Positions 46,465-57,400 of a DNA stretch of 64,000 bases are shown piece by piece. Below the pieces are notes generated by a model. The model searched no databases and was not told the origin of the DNA. It was given only the letters and a program-made list of their open reading frames with translations. The stretch comes from Pedobacter aquatilis (lineage in GTDB: Bacteria; Bacteroidota; Bacteroidia; Sphingobacteriales; Sphingobacteriaceae), in the NCBI RefSeq assembly GCF_030409415.1, contig NZ_JAUFPW010000033.1, positions 1 through 64,000 on the forward strand, read 5' to 3'. A program made the position numbers and the translations under genes. How positions within the stretch are numbered: the stretch's first letter is position 1; each line of letters opens with the position of its first letter.

Positions 46465-46848
46465 TTATAATCTCATCGACTTATTGTACTTGACCAGATA
46501 CTCGTTTATAGCTTCAGATTTGTCTGCTTTTTGCTTCGTTTTTTTTGGTTTTTCCTGAGTGAAAATCCTTTTCACAAAAACTGAAGTTTCCTGGGTTTCC
46601 TTGGCTATCGATAACAGTTCAGTCAGTTTATCCTGTAAATTGCCGCCGTCATCTGGTAGTTGTAAGCTTGAGACTTGATTATTTAGCTCCATGAGCTCGA
46701 TAAGCCTTTCCATTTGTGGAAGGAAATCGGAGAGGAGATGGGCGATGTTTTCCAGTTGTGAGAAAATTTCGAAGATGTTTCCAAGCCCGATGGGTTTTGA
46801 GCTGGATTCAACCCTCTTTTTGATTTTTTCTTTCTGCACTGTACCCAT
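46465..46848 (-). CDS. Hypothetical coiled-coil protein of the accessory region
   Basis: This protein is about 127 residues from the ATG at 46848; the longer start at 46893 crosses an inverted repeat TGGACA-TATT-TGTCCA. The middle is a leucine-rich amphipathic helix (NIFEIFSQLENIAHLLSDFL and following). The C-terminal third is Lys-rich (QEKPKKTKQKADKSEAINEY). No family was recognised; the composition fits a small structural or DNA-associated protein of mobile elements. Confidence 0.5.
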   Translation of the reverse strand: MGTVQKEKIKKRVESSSKPIGLGNIFEIFSQLENIAHLLSDFLPQMERLIELMELNNQVSSLQLPDDGGNLQDKLTELLSIAKETQETSVFVKRIFTQEKPKKTKQKADKSEAINEYLVKYNKSMRL

Positions 46849-46855
46849 TGTTTTT

Positions 46856-46871
46856 GGACAAATATGTCCAT
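46856..46871. promoter_or_regulatory. Inverted repeat TGGACA-N4-TGTCCA
   Basis: This 16-bp dyad lies just upstream of the 46848 start. Related half-sites TAATGTCCAAA occur at 46978-46988 and 47054-47064. It may be an operator for a dimeric regulator. The regulator is unknown. Confidence 0.35.
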
Positions 46872-46894
46872 TTCCAAAAGTGCCGAATGACAAT

Positions 46895-47130
46895 CTCCAA
46901 GGGTGAGGTTATCACTTCGGTTCAAGGGGCGGGTTGCCGGTAGTGCCCGGATTCTTAGCAAGTGCATTGATAGCCGTTAATGTCCAAAATAAAGGATGTC
47001 TTCCAGTTATCCAACCTGCAGATTTCTAAAATAACTGATACGCTGCCGATTTAATGTCCAAAGTCTGCTGGAGATTGGTTTCGATAAATATCCTGAATTC
47101 CTGTTAGATGGCGAACTTGCAATCCTTTCG
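46895..47130 (-). pseudogene. Decayed coding remnant upstream of the 46465-46848 gene
   Basis: A minus-strand frame ending in a TGA-TAA pair near 46908 reads RHPLFWTLTAINALAKNPG and then NPPLEPK, but it is interrupted by a TAG near 47032, with SAAYQLF before the stop and KSAGWITG after it. The frame has no start, so this looks like a broken gene. No family was recognised. The rest of 47131-47530 shows no gene. Confidence 0.3.
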
Positions 47131-47530
47131 ACTTAGACAGTGCGGAATGCCTATTTACGTATTTTGAACAATCCCATTGATATCAATCCACATTAAATTT
47201 ACAGCACCATATCTGATCTTTTTTTCGGTTGTTGTACTGGACAAGTTTAGGATCCTTTTTCCCAAGCAGAGGATGCTGTGAAAGAAAATGATCAGCTTCA
47301 GCACTTAATCAGACTATCCACTGCGTTTCTTCAAAAAGAAACCCGCAACAGTTAGTACAATTGCCAGAGGTAGGATGATAACCAGATGGGGAGTCATTAA
47401 TTTCTGTGTCTTTTGATATAAATCTTTGTTTTTCAGTATTATAGCATTAAGTTTAAAGTGGATTTTTTGCTGATGATTAAAAACCTATTTTGTTTATTGA
47501 TGTTGTTAAGTGATAAATCTCTGATCATTC

Positions 47531-47803
47531 ATGCTAGTAAAAGCGATTTTCATCAACCTGCTGCTCCTTGCTATTTATTGTACGCTGATTATTACCGGCT
47601 CGGCTGCTTCCGACAGGGGCTTCAGCATAGCCATTGGTGGCGGAATATGCATGGCCCTGCAAGTTGGGCTGAATGTGGTTTCGGGATTCATCATACTCGC
47701 GATAGGAAAACGGCACCTTGCAATAGCGCTTTTGGTCAGCGGTGGAGTAGTGGCCGGGGTTGGATTTGTGAGTTGGCTAATTCTGCTGAGTATCTATGGA
47801 TAG
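47531..47803 (+). CDS. Small hypothetical membrane protein
   Basis: This 90-residue protein consists almost entirely of three hydrophobic helices, about residues 4-22, 34-56 and 62-87, with the basic turn GKRHLA between the last two. Codon use looks like real coding and differs from the AT-rich surroundings. It has no recognisable partner. It may be an orphan immunity or envelope protein. Confidence 0.5.
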   Translation: MLVKAIFINLLLLAIYCTLIITGSAASDRGFSIAIGGGICMALQVGLNVVSGFIILAIGKRHLAIALLVSGGVVAGVGFVSWLILLSIYG

Positions 47804-47952
47804 ATTTCATTTAACCTGGGCTTTTGCTCCATCAATTTGGAACTTGAGATTTTCTGTTTTGCTGATGAGTTAGTCATTGAACTCCGTTGCAAGCATTGGT
47901 GCCTGATTGCGCACAAGTGATTATATGACGATGACCCTTGTCTTGGCACAAC

Positions 47953-48144
47953 TCACTCACGAAACTTCTCTGTAACTTCAACCAGGTTGCCGTTTTTGTC
48001 AAATCTCTTACTGCTCTCGACCGGTCTTTTCCGGTGGATGTAGGCGTTGATGTATTTCATTAGTCGCAGCAGGATGATAACGGCTCCGGCCGGTGCTCCA
48101 AGTTTTGTAAGTTCCTGCAGAGTGTTGATGATTTCCTTATAGTG
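47953..48144 (-). CDS. Small hypothetical protein
   Basis: This possible 63-residue protein starts at the ATG at 48144 (a GTG at 48156 adds four residues). It has a central hydrophobic helix (GAPAGAVIILLRLMKYI) and a charged C-terminus, KRFDKNGNLVEVTEKF. The sequence looks protein-like but is short and unsupported by context. Confidence 0.4.
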   Translation of the reverse strand, partial: HYKEIINTLQELTKLGAPAGAVIILLRLMKYINAYIHRKRPVESSKRFDKNGNLVEVTEKFRE

Positions 48145-48826
48145 CATAGATATCACATTAAATAATGATGCTGTCCACTTTTTTGGGGCTGAAGTGCCTT
48201 ATTATACAATTTATTTTTGACATTCCAAAGGACAGCATATTTCCATGCATTCAAGGCTCCTTTACTTAGGTTTGATGATAAAAACTTAAAGATTTCGTTT
48301 TGCTTTAATCTCTTCCCAATCTCTAAGGGGATTGTCAAACGTCGTAAATTCTAATCATGATTTTTTAGGCTTTTTGTGTTTTGTTGATTGGGAGTAAACT
48401 TGCCTGGCTGTTATGAAAAGCCCATTTTTTTGGCGCCAGGGAGCTCAAGACTTCCTATACGGGGTTTTTAGGTGTAAGTAAGGATATAGAGCCGGTATAA
48501 GCCCAATGCGTTTAAGTGGCTTGCTTGAGCCTTTAATTGTCATCTTTTTGGGGCTCGCGGTAGGCGTGATTCTGATTGCCATGTATTGGCTAATGTTCCA
48601 CATGGGCAGAACGATTTATGCCTTTTTACAACAGCATTCTTCCTTTCCTAACTGCCAATAACTGCGCGTTTTTAATGTGCTCCAATATTTTCGTCATGCG
48701 AAAACGATCGATTATGGCTCGAGAAGTATCGTTGGTCAAAAAGATTTTTTCATTATATCAACTAGCATCATATTTAAGACTTCTTATCCCATTTCTGATA
48801 AGGTTAACCTCTTTAAATATGCAATC
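48145..48826. other. Spacer upstream of the DUF5977/RHS locus
   Basis: No gene is supported in this stretch. A short frame at 48153-48338 lacks a good start. The promoter of the DUF5977 gene must lie near its right end, but I found no clear consensus match. Confidence 0.4.
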
Positions 48827-51800
48827 ATGAAAGTAAAGAATTACTGGATATGTTTAGTGGCTTGGGCGGCCATTTCAATTCAAAGCTCATATGCTCAGAC
48901 TGCTTTGCCCAAAGTGATTCCACCTTCCCCTGAAACTCAGGCTTTGATCAATCTTCCTCAATATAATCTGGGTATGGCCAATGGACAGCCTAATATTTCC
49001 ATACCCATTTATACCATTCAAAGCGGTTCTCTTTCGTTGCCGATTTCTATCAGCTATAATTCGCAGGGAAGAAAAATTTCTGACCTAACAGGACCTGTAG
49101 GAATAGGATGGTCACTTAACTGTGGCGGGGTAATCGCGAGAACAGTTTATGGCAAACCTGAAGGTAGCAAGCCCTTCCCGGAAACAATACCTTTAGCACA
49201 AAATTTGAATAACCAAAGTAACTTTGATTTCCTGGCCGCTACTTATTATGATAATAGCAATACGGTGGGAAGTTATGATACAGAATTTGACGTTTATACT
49301 TTTCAAAGTGGTAGTAAGTCAGGAAAATTTGTGTACTCATCGGATGGTCTTGATGTACATTTTTTTCCATTTTCTACTGTTAAGGTTCAACGAACGAATA
49401 GTTTTCCTAACCAGATTACCGATGATAACGGTGATAATTATTTCTATGACTTTGTCGAAACGGAGGCTTTTAGTAAAAACGGAGCATCCTTTGGTAGCCA
49501 GATAACAACCGCGGCGTATTTGACCAAGATGAGTTCTGCTTATGGCGATGAGATAAATTTGTCTTATCTAAGATTCGGTAAAGAGGTGTCCCAGCAAATT
49601 GAATCTAAGACATTATTTGATAATAGTGTACCTGCCGGTTCGGTACCAAATACGATTACTCAAACCGATAATCTTGTAACGGATCTAAAACTGACAAGGG
49701 TTTCGCAAATTGACTTTAAAAATGGAAAACTTGTTTTCGAATTTTTAAACGCTAATGACCAGATCCGGTTTATCAGGCTTTATAATCATTCTAATCAATT
49801 ACTCAAGAGTTTTGAATTTATATATTCCTTCCTAGATAATTCCAATTACGTTCACTCTATAAATTCAAACCCTTCTTACCCAAACAAAGGATACAATTAT
49901 AAACTTGACGCCATCAAAATCACAGATGCCAATGGTACAGAAGTTCAGCGTTATGCGTTCGAATACAACCCATCTGAGAATTTTTATGTTCAAAGTAGGG
50001 ATATGTGGGGATTCAGAAATGGTAGCCTTCAGACCAACCTGATGCCTGATTATAACACAGACTATAATGGGGGAACTTTGAATGTGGGTAACGGAGCAAA
50101 CCGGAATCCAAATCCAGTGTATGCGAAAATGGGAACCCTGAAGAAGATAACCTATCCGACTGGAGGTTCAACTGAATTTTTCTACGAAGGCAACAGGATT
50201 CAAGGACCAAACAATAGTGTTATTGATGGACCAGGTCTACGTATTCATGAAATCAGGAACAGCATTTCAGGATCAGTTACTGATTCTAAAGTCTATGAGT
50301 ATCCATCATTTGGTCAGCTCGCAGTTTACCCGATGACCAATTACCTTTATATGTCAACGGAATCCCGTACTTTCCCCCTCTACAAGCTTGAGACCGGGGG
50401 CTTTGGTAACGATATATACAAGTCTTATCGCTCGAGAACTTTTTCTTCTGAAATCACTCCGGATTTGCATTTTTTGTTAAACCAGCCAATATTTTACAAC
50501 CTCGTTACCGAATATACCAATGGCGATCAGCAACAGGGTAAAACTGTTTTTTCTTACGAGGGTAGTTATTACGGGAATCCAAGCCTTTCTCATCCTAAAA
50601 GCTTTAACATGACAGGGATTCCACCATTTACGGGTTACTATAATAATATTCAGCAAAGCACCTATGCAAGAAACTATTATTTACCATCATTAGCATTGAA
50701 CAATTCTCCAAGACTCAGTTCAATGTCAGTCTATAAATATAATCCAGATTCACCTGGATCATATGAATTGGTGAAAGGTACAAATTACCAATATGCACTC
50801 AAACCGGGACCAGCTCTTTTAGGTTTAAAGCTATTCAAATACCTTGATTTTCCACAGGATATGGGTAGCTCTCTTTATTACCAGGATAAAGCCGCTAAAC
50901 AAGATTTTTTTCCTGTGTATGAATTTGTTAATTATGAAATTCCGACGGGCAATTTTGAACTGAGCTCAACTACAGAAACCCAAGATGGCATCACCTCCCA
51001 AAAAGTGATAACTTATAATGAAAAACACCTAGAGCAGAGTGAATCAGTCACAAATTCTGACGGAAAAAGTTACCGGACTGAACTGTTTTATCCTTTTGAC
51101 TTCACTTCTAACCCCACATTAGTATCGTTAGTTTCCTCCAACAGGATTGGATCACCTGTAGAACGCAAAATATTTAATATAAATACAAATACATGGATTG
51201 CTGGTAACAGAACTTTGTTCCAGGATTTTGGATCAGGTGTTACAGAACCAGCATCTTTGGAAAGCTATTCTCCATCCAAAGGGTATGAATCCCGAACCTC
51301 ATTTCAGCATTATAATAACTTTGGTCAGATTCAAAGTTTGTCGAAAACTGGGGGTTCCAAAATCGTTTATGTTTATGCTTACAAAGGAGCATACCCGATT
51401 ATTGAGGTTTCAAATGCAGAATATAGCAGCATTGAAAGCATTTTAGGTGGGGCAGTACAGATTGCGGCAATCAGGGAGTCTGCGCCTGAGAAATCTGTAG
51501 TAGATAACCTTGCTGGTTTACTCAAATCAGCTCTTCCCGATGCCTTCATTACGAGTCATACTTATACCCCTATGATTGGTATGACGAGCCAGACGGATGC
51601 GAGGGGTATGACAACATATTATGAGTATGACAGCTTTCAGCGCTTGAAATACATTAAGGATAGGAATGGCGATATTGTTAAGAGCTACTGTTACAATTTT
51701 GCAGGCCAACAAGTCGACTGCGGTACGGAAAGTGGACCTCAGCCGGTAACGTATTACAGTGCTGCGCAGAGTGGCAGTTTTACAAAGAACGACTGCGGGA

Positions 51801-54397
51801 TGAACGGGACAGGTGCTACGGTTACTTACACGATTGCAGCGGGAAGCTACACTTCCATCGTGAGCCAGTCAGATGCGGACAACCAGGCTTTGTCGGCGCT
51901 TAATTCCGGTGGACAGGCTTATGCGAATGCCAATGCGGGTTGCAGCTATGTTTATCACAGTGCTGCGCAGAGTGGCAGTTTTACAAAGAACGACTGCGGC
52001 GTGAACGGGACAGGCGCTACGGTGACTTACACGATTGCAGCGGGAAGCTACACTTCCGGCTTGAGCCAGGCAGATGCGGACAACCAAGCATTGTCGGCGC
52101 TTAATTCCGGTGGACAGGCTTACGCGAATGTCAACGCGGGTTGCAGCTATATTTATTACAGTGCTGCTCAGAGTGGCATTTTTACAAAGAACGACTGCGG
52201 GGTGAACGGGACAGGTGCTACGGTTACTTACACGATTGCAGCGGGAAGCTATACTTCCGGCGTGAGCCAGGCAGATGCGGACAACCAGGCTTTATCGGCG
52301 CTTAATTCGGGTGGACAGGCTTACGCGAATGCAAATGCAGGATGCAGTTATATTTATTACAGTGCTGCTCAGAGTGGCAGTTTTACAAAGAACGACTGCG
52401 GCGTTAACGGAACAGGTGCTACAGTTGCTTACACGATTGCAGCGGGAAGCTACACCTCCAATGTGAGCCAGGCCGATGCGGATAATCAGGCATTGGCGGC
52501 GCTTAATTCCGGTGGGCAAGGCTATGCGAATGCCAATGCAAGCTGCAGTTATATTTATTACAGCGCTGCTCAGGGTGGAAGTTTTACAAAGAACGACTGC
52601 GGCGTGAACGGAACAGGTGGTACAGTTACTTATACGATTGCCGCGGGAAGCTATACTTCTGGCATGAGCCAGGTAGATGCGGACAATCAGGCATTATCAG
52701 CGCTTAATTCTGGCGGACAGGGCTATGCGAATGCAAATGCAGGGTGCAGCTATATGTATTATAGTAATCTTCAAAGTGGAACCTTCACCCGTAATAACTG
52801 CGGGGCAAACGGGACAGGTGGGAGTGTAACCTATAGCATCCCAGCTGGAAGCTATACCTCATCAGTCAGCCAGGCAGATGCAGACAATCAGGCACTTTCG
52901 GCGCTTAATGCGGGTGGCCAGGGTTATGCAAATGTCAATGCAGGGTGTAGCTACCTTTACCAAAGTAATGCCCAGAGTGGCAACTTCACCAGAAGCAACT
53001 GCGGGGTGAACGGGACAGGCGGTACGGTAACCTATACGGTTGTGGCTGGCAGTTTCACTTCTGCTATCAGCCAGACGGACGCGGACAGCAAGGCCCTTGC
53101 CGCATTGAATGCCGAAGGACCGGGTTATGCGAACCTGAATGCTGGCTGTAGTTATATCTATTACAGCGTAGCGCAGAGTGGAAACTTTTCAAGGACGAAC
53201 TGTGCACCCGGGGGTACGCCGGGCTCGGTCAATTACAGTATCCCGGCCGGTAGTTATACCTCAACGGTAAGCCAGGAGGATGCGAACACCCAGGCTGCCA
53301 ATGCCCTTTTTGCGGGAGGCCCGGCTTATGCGAATGCAAACGCAGGCTGTACTTTTTACAATGTGGCCATAGGAGGGGAATACCAGAAGACCGACTGTGA
53401 TGAAGGCGGTGTGGGAAGTTTTGTGCCTTATTCTATTGCAGCGGGCACTTACAGCTCAACCATCAGCCAGGCGGATGCAGACAACCAGGCAGGTGATGCG
53501 CTTCATGTTCAGGGACCGGCGAACGCGAGGGCTAACGGTACCTGTACCTATTACAATAATGAGCAGCGGGCAAACTTTACGCGTGACTGCGGTCCGGGGG
53601 GTGTTGGGAGTACGGTAAGCTATGTGATAAACGCAGGTACTTATACTTCCAACATTAGTATTGCCGATGCGAACGCCAAAGCCCTCGCGGCGGTCTATGC
53701 CGGTGGCCAGGATTACGCGCAGGCAAACGGGACCTGTACCTATTCAAATGCAGCTCAAAGTGCGGATTTTACACGTAACAATTGTCCTTCGGGAGCGCTT
53801 TCAGGAAGTATTACGTATACTATCGCTGCGGGCAGTTATACCTCAACCATCAGCCAGGAACATGCGGACCTTCAGGCTGGCAATGCTTTGCTTTCCGGCG
53901 GGCAGTCTTATGCCAACATGCATGCAACCTGTACATTTTACAACAGCGCGCAGAGCCGTGCGATTGCCAAGAACGACTGTGGTAGCGGTGGTCCCTCAAC
54001 CCCGGTGACTTATACTGTAGCGGCAGGGACTTACAGTTCTACTTCTTCCCAGGCAGCAGCTGACCAACTGGCGATAAATGATATCGATGCGAACGGACAG
54101 CTTTATGCCAATGCGCACGGTACATGTGCGGTCGAGTTTACGCTGGATGTTGTCCAGCATACCTACAGCGTAGGAGAAAATATCAACATCTACTTCCAAT
54201 ATACTGGGGGGGACACTGTAAATTATGAGCTGATAGTGACCAATCCCGATGGCAGCTCCACCTCGTTTGCCCCAAGGAGAAGGAACCTGTTCCAGACAAC
54301 AACCATGCAGTCGGGCCAGTATCTGGCCATGGGCAGGACCATTAGCAGTTCGGGTGTGGAAAGCCCATGGTTGCCGGTTTATTTTTCAGTTAACTAA
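48827..54397 (+). CDS. Large secreted protein with RHS-like N-terminal half and 12 tandem DUF5977 repeats
   Basis: This protein is about 1856 residues from the ATG at 48827, which starts a signal peptide ending in SSYAQ; a frame extending to 48677 lacks a signal peptide. Residues about 25-970 are a beta-rich SpvB/RHS-like region (ISIPIYTIQSGSLSLPISIS, LTGPVGIGWSL) with a YD repeat just before the array (YYEYDSFQRLKYIKDRNG). Residues about 976-1767 hold 12 DUF5977 units of about 66 residues, each with a C-G-N-GTG start, a YTIAAGSYTS strand and a DADNQALxALN helix. An Ig-like end domain of about 90 residues closes the protein. It is immediately upstream of an RHS gene and probably forms part of a surface or secreted polymorphic-toxin system. 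Confidence 0.88.
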   Translation: MKVKNYWICLVAWAAISIQSSYAQTALPKVIPPSPETQALINLPQYNLGMANGQPNISIPIYTIQSGSLSLPISISYNSQGRKISDLTGPVGIGWSLNCGGVIARTVYGKPEGSKPFPETIPLAQNLNNQSNFDFLAATYYDNSNTVGSYDTEFDVYTFQSGSKSGKFVYSSDGLDVHFFPFSTVKVQRTNSFPNQITDDNGDNYFYDFVETEAFSKNGASFGSQITTAAYLTKMSSAYGDEINLSYLRFGKEVSQQIESKTLFDNSVPAGSVPNTITQTDNLVTDLKLTRVSQIDFKNGKLVFEFLNANDQIRFIRLYNHSNQLLKSFEFIYSFLDNSNYVHSINSNPSYPNKGYNYKLDAIKITDANGTEVQRYAFEYNPSENFYVQSRDMWGFRNGSLQTNLMPDYNTDYNGGTLNVGNGANRNPNPVYAKMGTLKKITYPTGGSTEFFYEGNRIQGPNNSVIDGPGLRIHEIRNSISGSVTDSKVYEYPSFGQLAVYPMTNYLYMSTESRTFPLYKLETGGFGNDIYKSYRSRTFSSEITPDLHFLLNQPIFYNLVTEYTNGDQQQGKTVFSYEGSYYGNPSLSHPKSFNMTGIPPFTGYYNNIQQSTYARNYYLPSLALNNSPRLSSMSVYKYNPDSPGSYELVKGTNYQYALKPGPALLGLKLFKYLDFPQDMGSSLYYQDKAAKQDFFPVYEFVNYEIPTGNFELSSTTETQDGITSQKVITYNEKHLEQSESVTNSDGKSYRTELFYPFDFTSNPTLVSLVSSNRIGSPVERKIFNINTNTWIAGNRTLFQDFGSGVTEPASLESYSPSKGYESRTSFQHYNNFGQIQSLSKTGGSKIVYVYAYKGAYPIIEVSNAEYSSIESILGGAVQIAAIRESAPEKSVVDNLAGLLKSALPDAFITSHTYTPMIGMTSQTDARGMTTYYEYDSFQRLKYIKDRNGDIVKSYCYNFAGQQVDCGTESGPQPVTYYSAAQSGSFTKNDCGMNGTGATVTYTIAAGSYTSIVSQSDADNQALSALNSGGQAYANANAGCSYVYHSAAQSGSFTKNDCGVNGTGATVTYTIAAGSYTSGLSQADADNQALSALNSGGQAYANVNAGCSYIYYSAAQSGIFTKNDCGVNGTGATVTYTIAAGSYTSGVSQADADNQALSALNSGGQAYANANAGCSYIYYSAAQSGSFTKNDCGVNGTGATVAYTIAAGSYTSNVSQADADNQALAALNSGGQGYANANASCSYIYYSAAQGGSFTKNDCGVNGTGGTVTYTIAAGSYTSGMSQVDADNQALSALNSGGQGYANANAGCSYMYYSNLQSGTFTRNNCGANGTGGSVTYSIPAGSYTSSVSQADADNQALSALNAGGQGYANVNAGCSYLYQSNAQSGNFTRSNCGVNGTGGTVTYTVVAGSFTSAISQTDADSKALAALNAEGPGYANLNAGCSYIYYSVAQSGNFSRTNCAPGGTPGSVNYSIPAGSYTSTVSQEDANTQAANALFAGGPAYANANAGCTFYNVAIGGEYQKTDCDEGGVGSFVPYSIAAGTYSSTISQADADNQAGDALHVQGPANARANGTCTYYNNEQRANFTRDCGPGGVGSTVSYVINAGTYTSNISIADANAKALAAVYAGGQDYAQANGTCTYSNAAQSADFTRNNCPSGALSGSITYTIAAGSYTSTISQEHADLQAGNALLSGGQSYANMHATCTFYNSAQSRAIAKNDCGSGGPSTPVTYTVAAGTYSSTSSQAAADQLAINDIDANGQLYANAHGTCAVEFTLDVVQHTYSVGENINIYFQYTGGDTVNYELIVTNPDGSSTSFAPRRRNLFQTTTMQSGQYLAMGRTISSSGVESPWLPVYFSVN
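51752..54130 (+). repeat. Tandem array of DUF5977-encoding repeats
   Basis: Twelve in-frame units of about 198-201 bp lie inside the gene. Units 1-5 are nearly identical at DNA level (shared TTTTACAAAGAACGACTGCG, ACGATTGCAGCGGGAAGCTA), while units 6-12 are progressively diverged. This indicates recent amplification at the 5' end. Confidence 0.9.
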
Positions 54398-54416
54398 TCA
54401 GAAGTAGGGTGTTTAA

Positions 54417-57400
54417 ATGCATATAAAGATGAAGAATCGCTTATTACATATATCGTTTGTTTTATTATTACCGTTTCTGACCCTTGGTCAGCAACCGACC
54501 AGTTCAAAGAATTTCGTTATGGAAAGTACGGTACGTGCTGCGGGTCATAAAACGGGTCAAAGCCTCAATGGCCTGCCTGTAGATTCGGTGAACCGTGTGG
54601 TGCGTTACCTTGACGGTCTTGGCCGTCCGCTCCAGGATGTGAACTGGCAGGGTAGTCCTGGCAGAAAAGATATGATTCAGTTATATGAATACGATGCCTT
54701 TGGCCGTGAGGTTAAAAAGTACAGTCCCTATGCAGAGCAGCAGTCCGGGGACGCAGGGTTCAAGGGTGCTGCATTTTCGAACCAGTCGGCTTTTTATAGC
54801 CCTTCGGGCTGGGACGGGCATGTAAAGAAAACGGATTATCCCTTTAGCTTATCGGTCATTGAACCCTCGCCGCTGAACCGCGTGGCAGAGCACGGCGCTC
54901 CGGGGCAGGCATGGCAACCGATTCCGGACAGTAACCTTGGGCACACCTCCAAGATTGAGTATGGGACAAACGGGGAAAACGATGTTAAATGCTGGACACC
55001 AACTGTCAATGGAGCCGGTTCCACCTTTTACCCTGCTGGCAGGCTTTATAAAACGGTGCAGAAGGATGAAAACTGGACAGGTGGCAGAACCGGGACCCAA
55101 GAAGAGTTCAAAGACCTTCAGGGCAGGGTAGTATTGAAAAGAGTATGGAAAGATGAGAGTATCAGCCATTCGACTTATTATGTCTATGATGATCTGGGCA
55201 ACCTTCGTTATGTGCTTCCGCCGGCGGTGAATGCACATGGTAAATACCCGCTGGACAGTTTTGATGAAACTCAGCATGTGTTTGTTTCCTATATCTATGC
55301 CTACCACTATGATAGCCGCAACCGCCTTCAACAGAAAAAGGTGCCGGGCAAGAGCTGGGACTGGCTGCTTTACAATAACCTTGACCAGTTGGTCATAACC
55401 CAGGACGGCAACCAGCGTGCCCACACGCCGCAACAGTTCAGCTTTAATAAATATGATGCTATGGGAAGACTGATATTATCCGGGGACTCGGAGTGGCCGG
55501 GCACTTTTGCGGATACCAGTGTTGCCAATATAGACAGGGGCTTCCTTCTTGGTGCTGCTGTGCTTGAAGCGGAAACGGTAATGTGGGAGACACGCGATAA
55601 CAACAACAGTGAGACAGGCTATACCGATTTGGCAATGCCTCAGGCGGTCATCTTCGGTTTCCCTTTGACCAGGAACTACCGGGTGATAAACTATTATGAT
55701 GACTATGGGTTCAATGGCAACAGCTTTGGCGGGCCTTCACAGACCCAGCCGGGCACATTGCATACCAAAGGCTTACTGACAGGCTCAAAAGTATCTCTTG
55801 AATACTCATCGGATAAGATCCTTTCTGCGAACTATTATGATGATTTCGGCAGGGTTATCCAGACGCGGTCAGCAATTAACGGCCTTGGTCTGGACGTGAC
55901 CAACCATGCATATAACTTTGCAGGTGAACTTACTTCCAGCCAGCGGAGTTATACGGCCTATGGCCAGACGACTAATGTTGGCAGCCGCTACAGCTATGAC
56001 CACCAGGGAAGGAAAATGCAGAGCTTCTCAAAGATAAATGCCCAGGATGAGGTGGCGCTGAGCAAACATGATTATAATGAGCTTGGTCAGCTAAAAGCCA
56101 AAAGTCTGCACGGGGTAAACGGCACATTTGCCCAGCAAACGGCCTTTGGGTATAATGAAAGGGGCTGGCTGAAAAGTTCACTGTCGGATGAATTCAGCAT
56201 GGACCTAAAATATGAGGACGGCACTTTTGCGCAGTACAACGGCAATATCTCTGCCCAGCACTGGGGGCTGGGGCTGACCCGGCCGAATGTATTTACCTAC
56301 CGTTATGACAGGCTGGACCGGCTGAAGAGTGCGGTAAGCACGGGCATCAGCATGGGCGAGGAGCTGGAGTATGATGAGATGGGGAACATCACTTCGCTGA
56401 ACCGGGATAACCTGGGTCTGAAGCAATACAGCTATGACGGCAACAGGCTGCTTTCGGTGAGCGGACTGACCGGGCAATACCAATATGATAAAAACGGTAA
56501 CACGGTTGTCGACGGTCGCAATGGGATGAACCTGACTTATAATGTGAACAACCTGCCGATAGCGGCCAATGACGGGGTGAATTATATCGGCTATGTTTAT
56601 GATGGGAATGGCGTCAAAAGGGCAAAGGGTGTCAATGGTGGCCAGCAGCATACCTATGTGGAGGGGATTGAGGGGAACGGAACTGATGTTGTGCTTATCC
56701 ATACCGATGAAGGCGTGGCCCAGAATAATGGCGGGGTGTTTACTTATCAATATAACTTAAGCGATCACCTTGGAAATGTGCGTTATACTTTCGATATTTA
56801 TGGCGGGGTGAAGAGGAGGTTGCAGTCGGATGACTACTATGCTTTCGGGAAGCGGAAGTCCTCGGGTTCACCGGTAAGCCTGAACAATAAGTACCTCTAC
56901 AATGGCAAGGAGATGCAGGATGAACTGGCTTCGGCGGGAGAGGATGGTCAGCTGGATTACGGGGCAAGGTTTTATGACCCGGTGATTGCAAGGTGGAATG
57001 TAATAGATAGATTGCATGAATATCATTTTGAAACAACTCCATATCATTACGTCTTGAATAACCCAATGAAATACTCCGACCCCTTTGGATTAGATACATT
57101 GAACGCAACTAAAATTACACCAGAGCAATGGAAAAACTTTAAGGCTAATGATGTTTTAAGTATTGAATTTACATTCACTGCACCAGCTGGAAAGGATCAA
57201 GGAGCATTAGGGATGTCAATGGTAGGATTGGTAGGAGCAGGGATAGAGGGGGCTCTATTTAATAAGAAGTCTTGGTACGCCCTTGATAAAATGAGAAATT
57301 TTTCTCAGAAGTACTACGGAAATCAGTACAATACTTCGAACGCTATATCGCAATCAAAGAGTATATCTAAGGGGTTAGCGACAAAGTTCAAGATTGGGGG

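Noticed and set aside
48153-48338. 61-codon frame on the minus strand overlapping the small gene at 47953
   Set aside because: It needs a TTG start, has a low-complexity basic composition and lacks context support.
51752-54130. Regular repeat array considered as CRISPR
   Set aside because: The period is about 200 bp, the units are in-frame coding for DUF5977 and there are no unique spacers.
54849-55433. 194-codon minus-strand frame opposite the RHS gene
   Set aside because: It is a shadow of the GC-rich RHS coding strand; the RHS frame has clear domain matches and this one has none.
56205-57108. Two minus-strand frames of 181 and 122 codons opposite the RHS core
   Set aside because: They are antisense to strongly conserved RHS core motifs and contain no recognisable domain.
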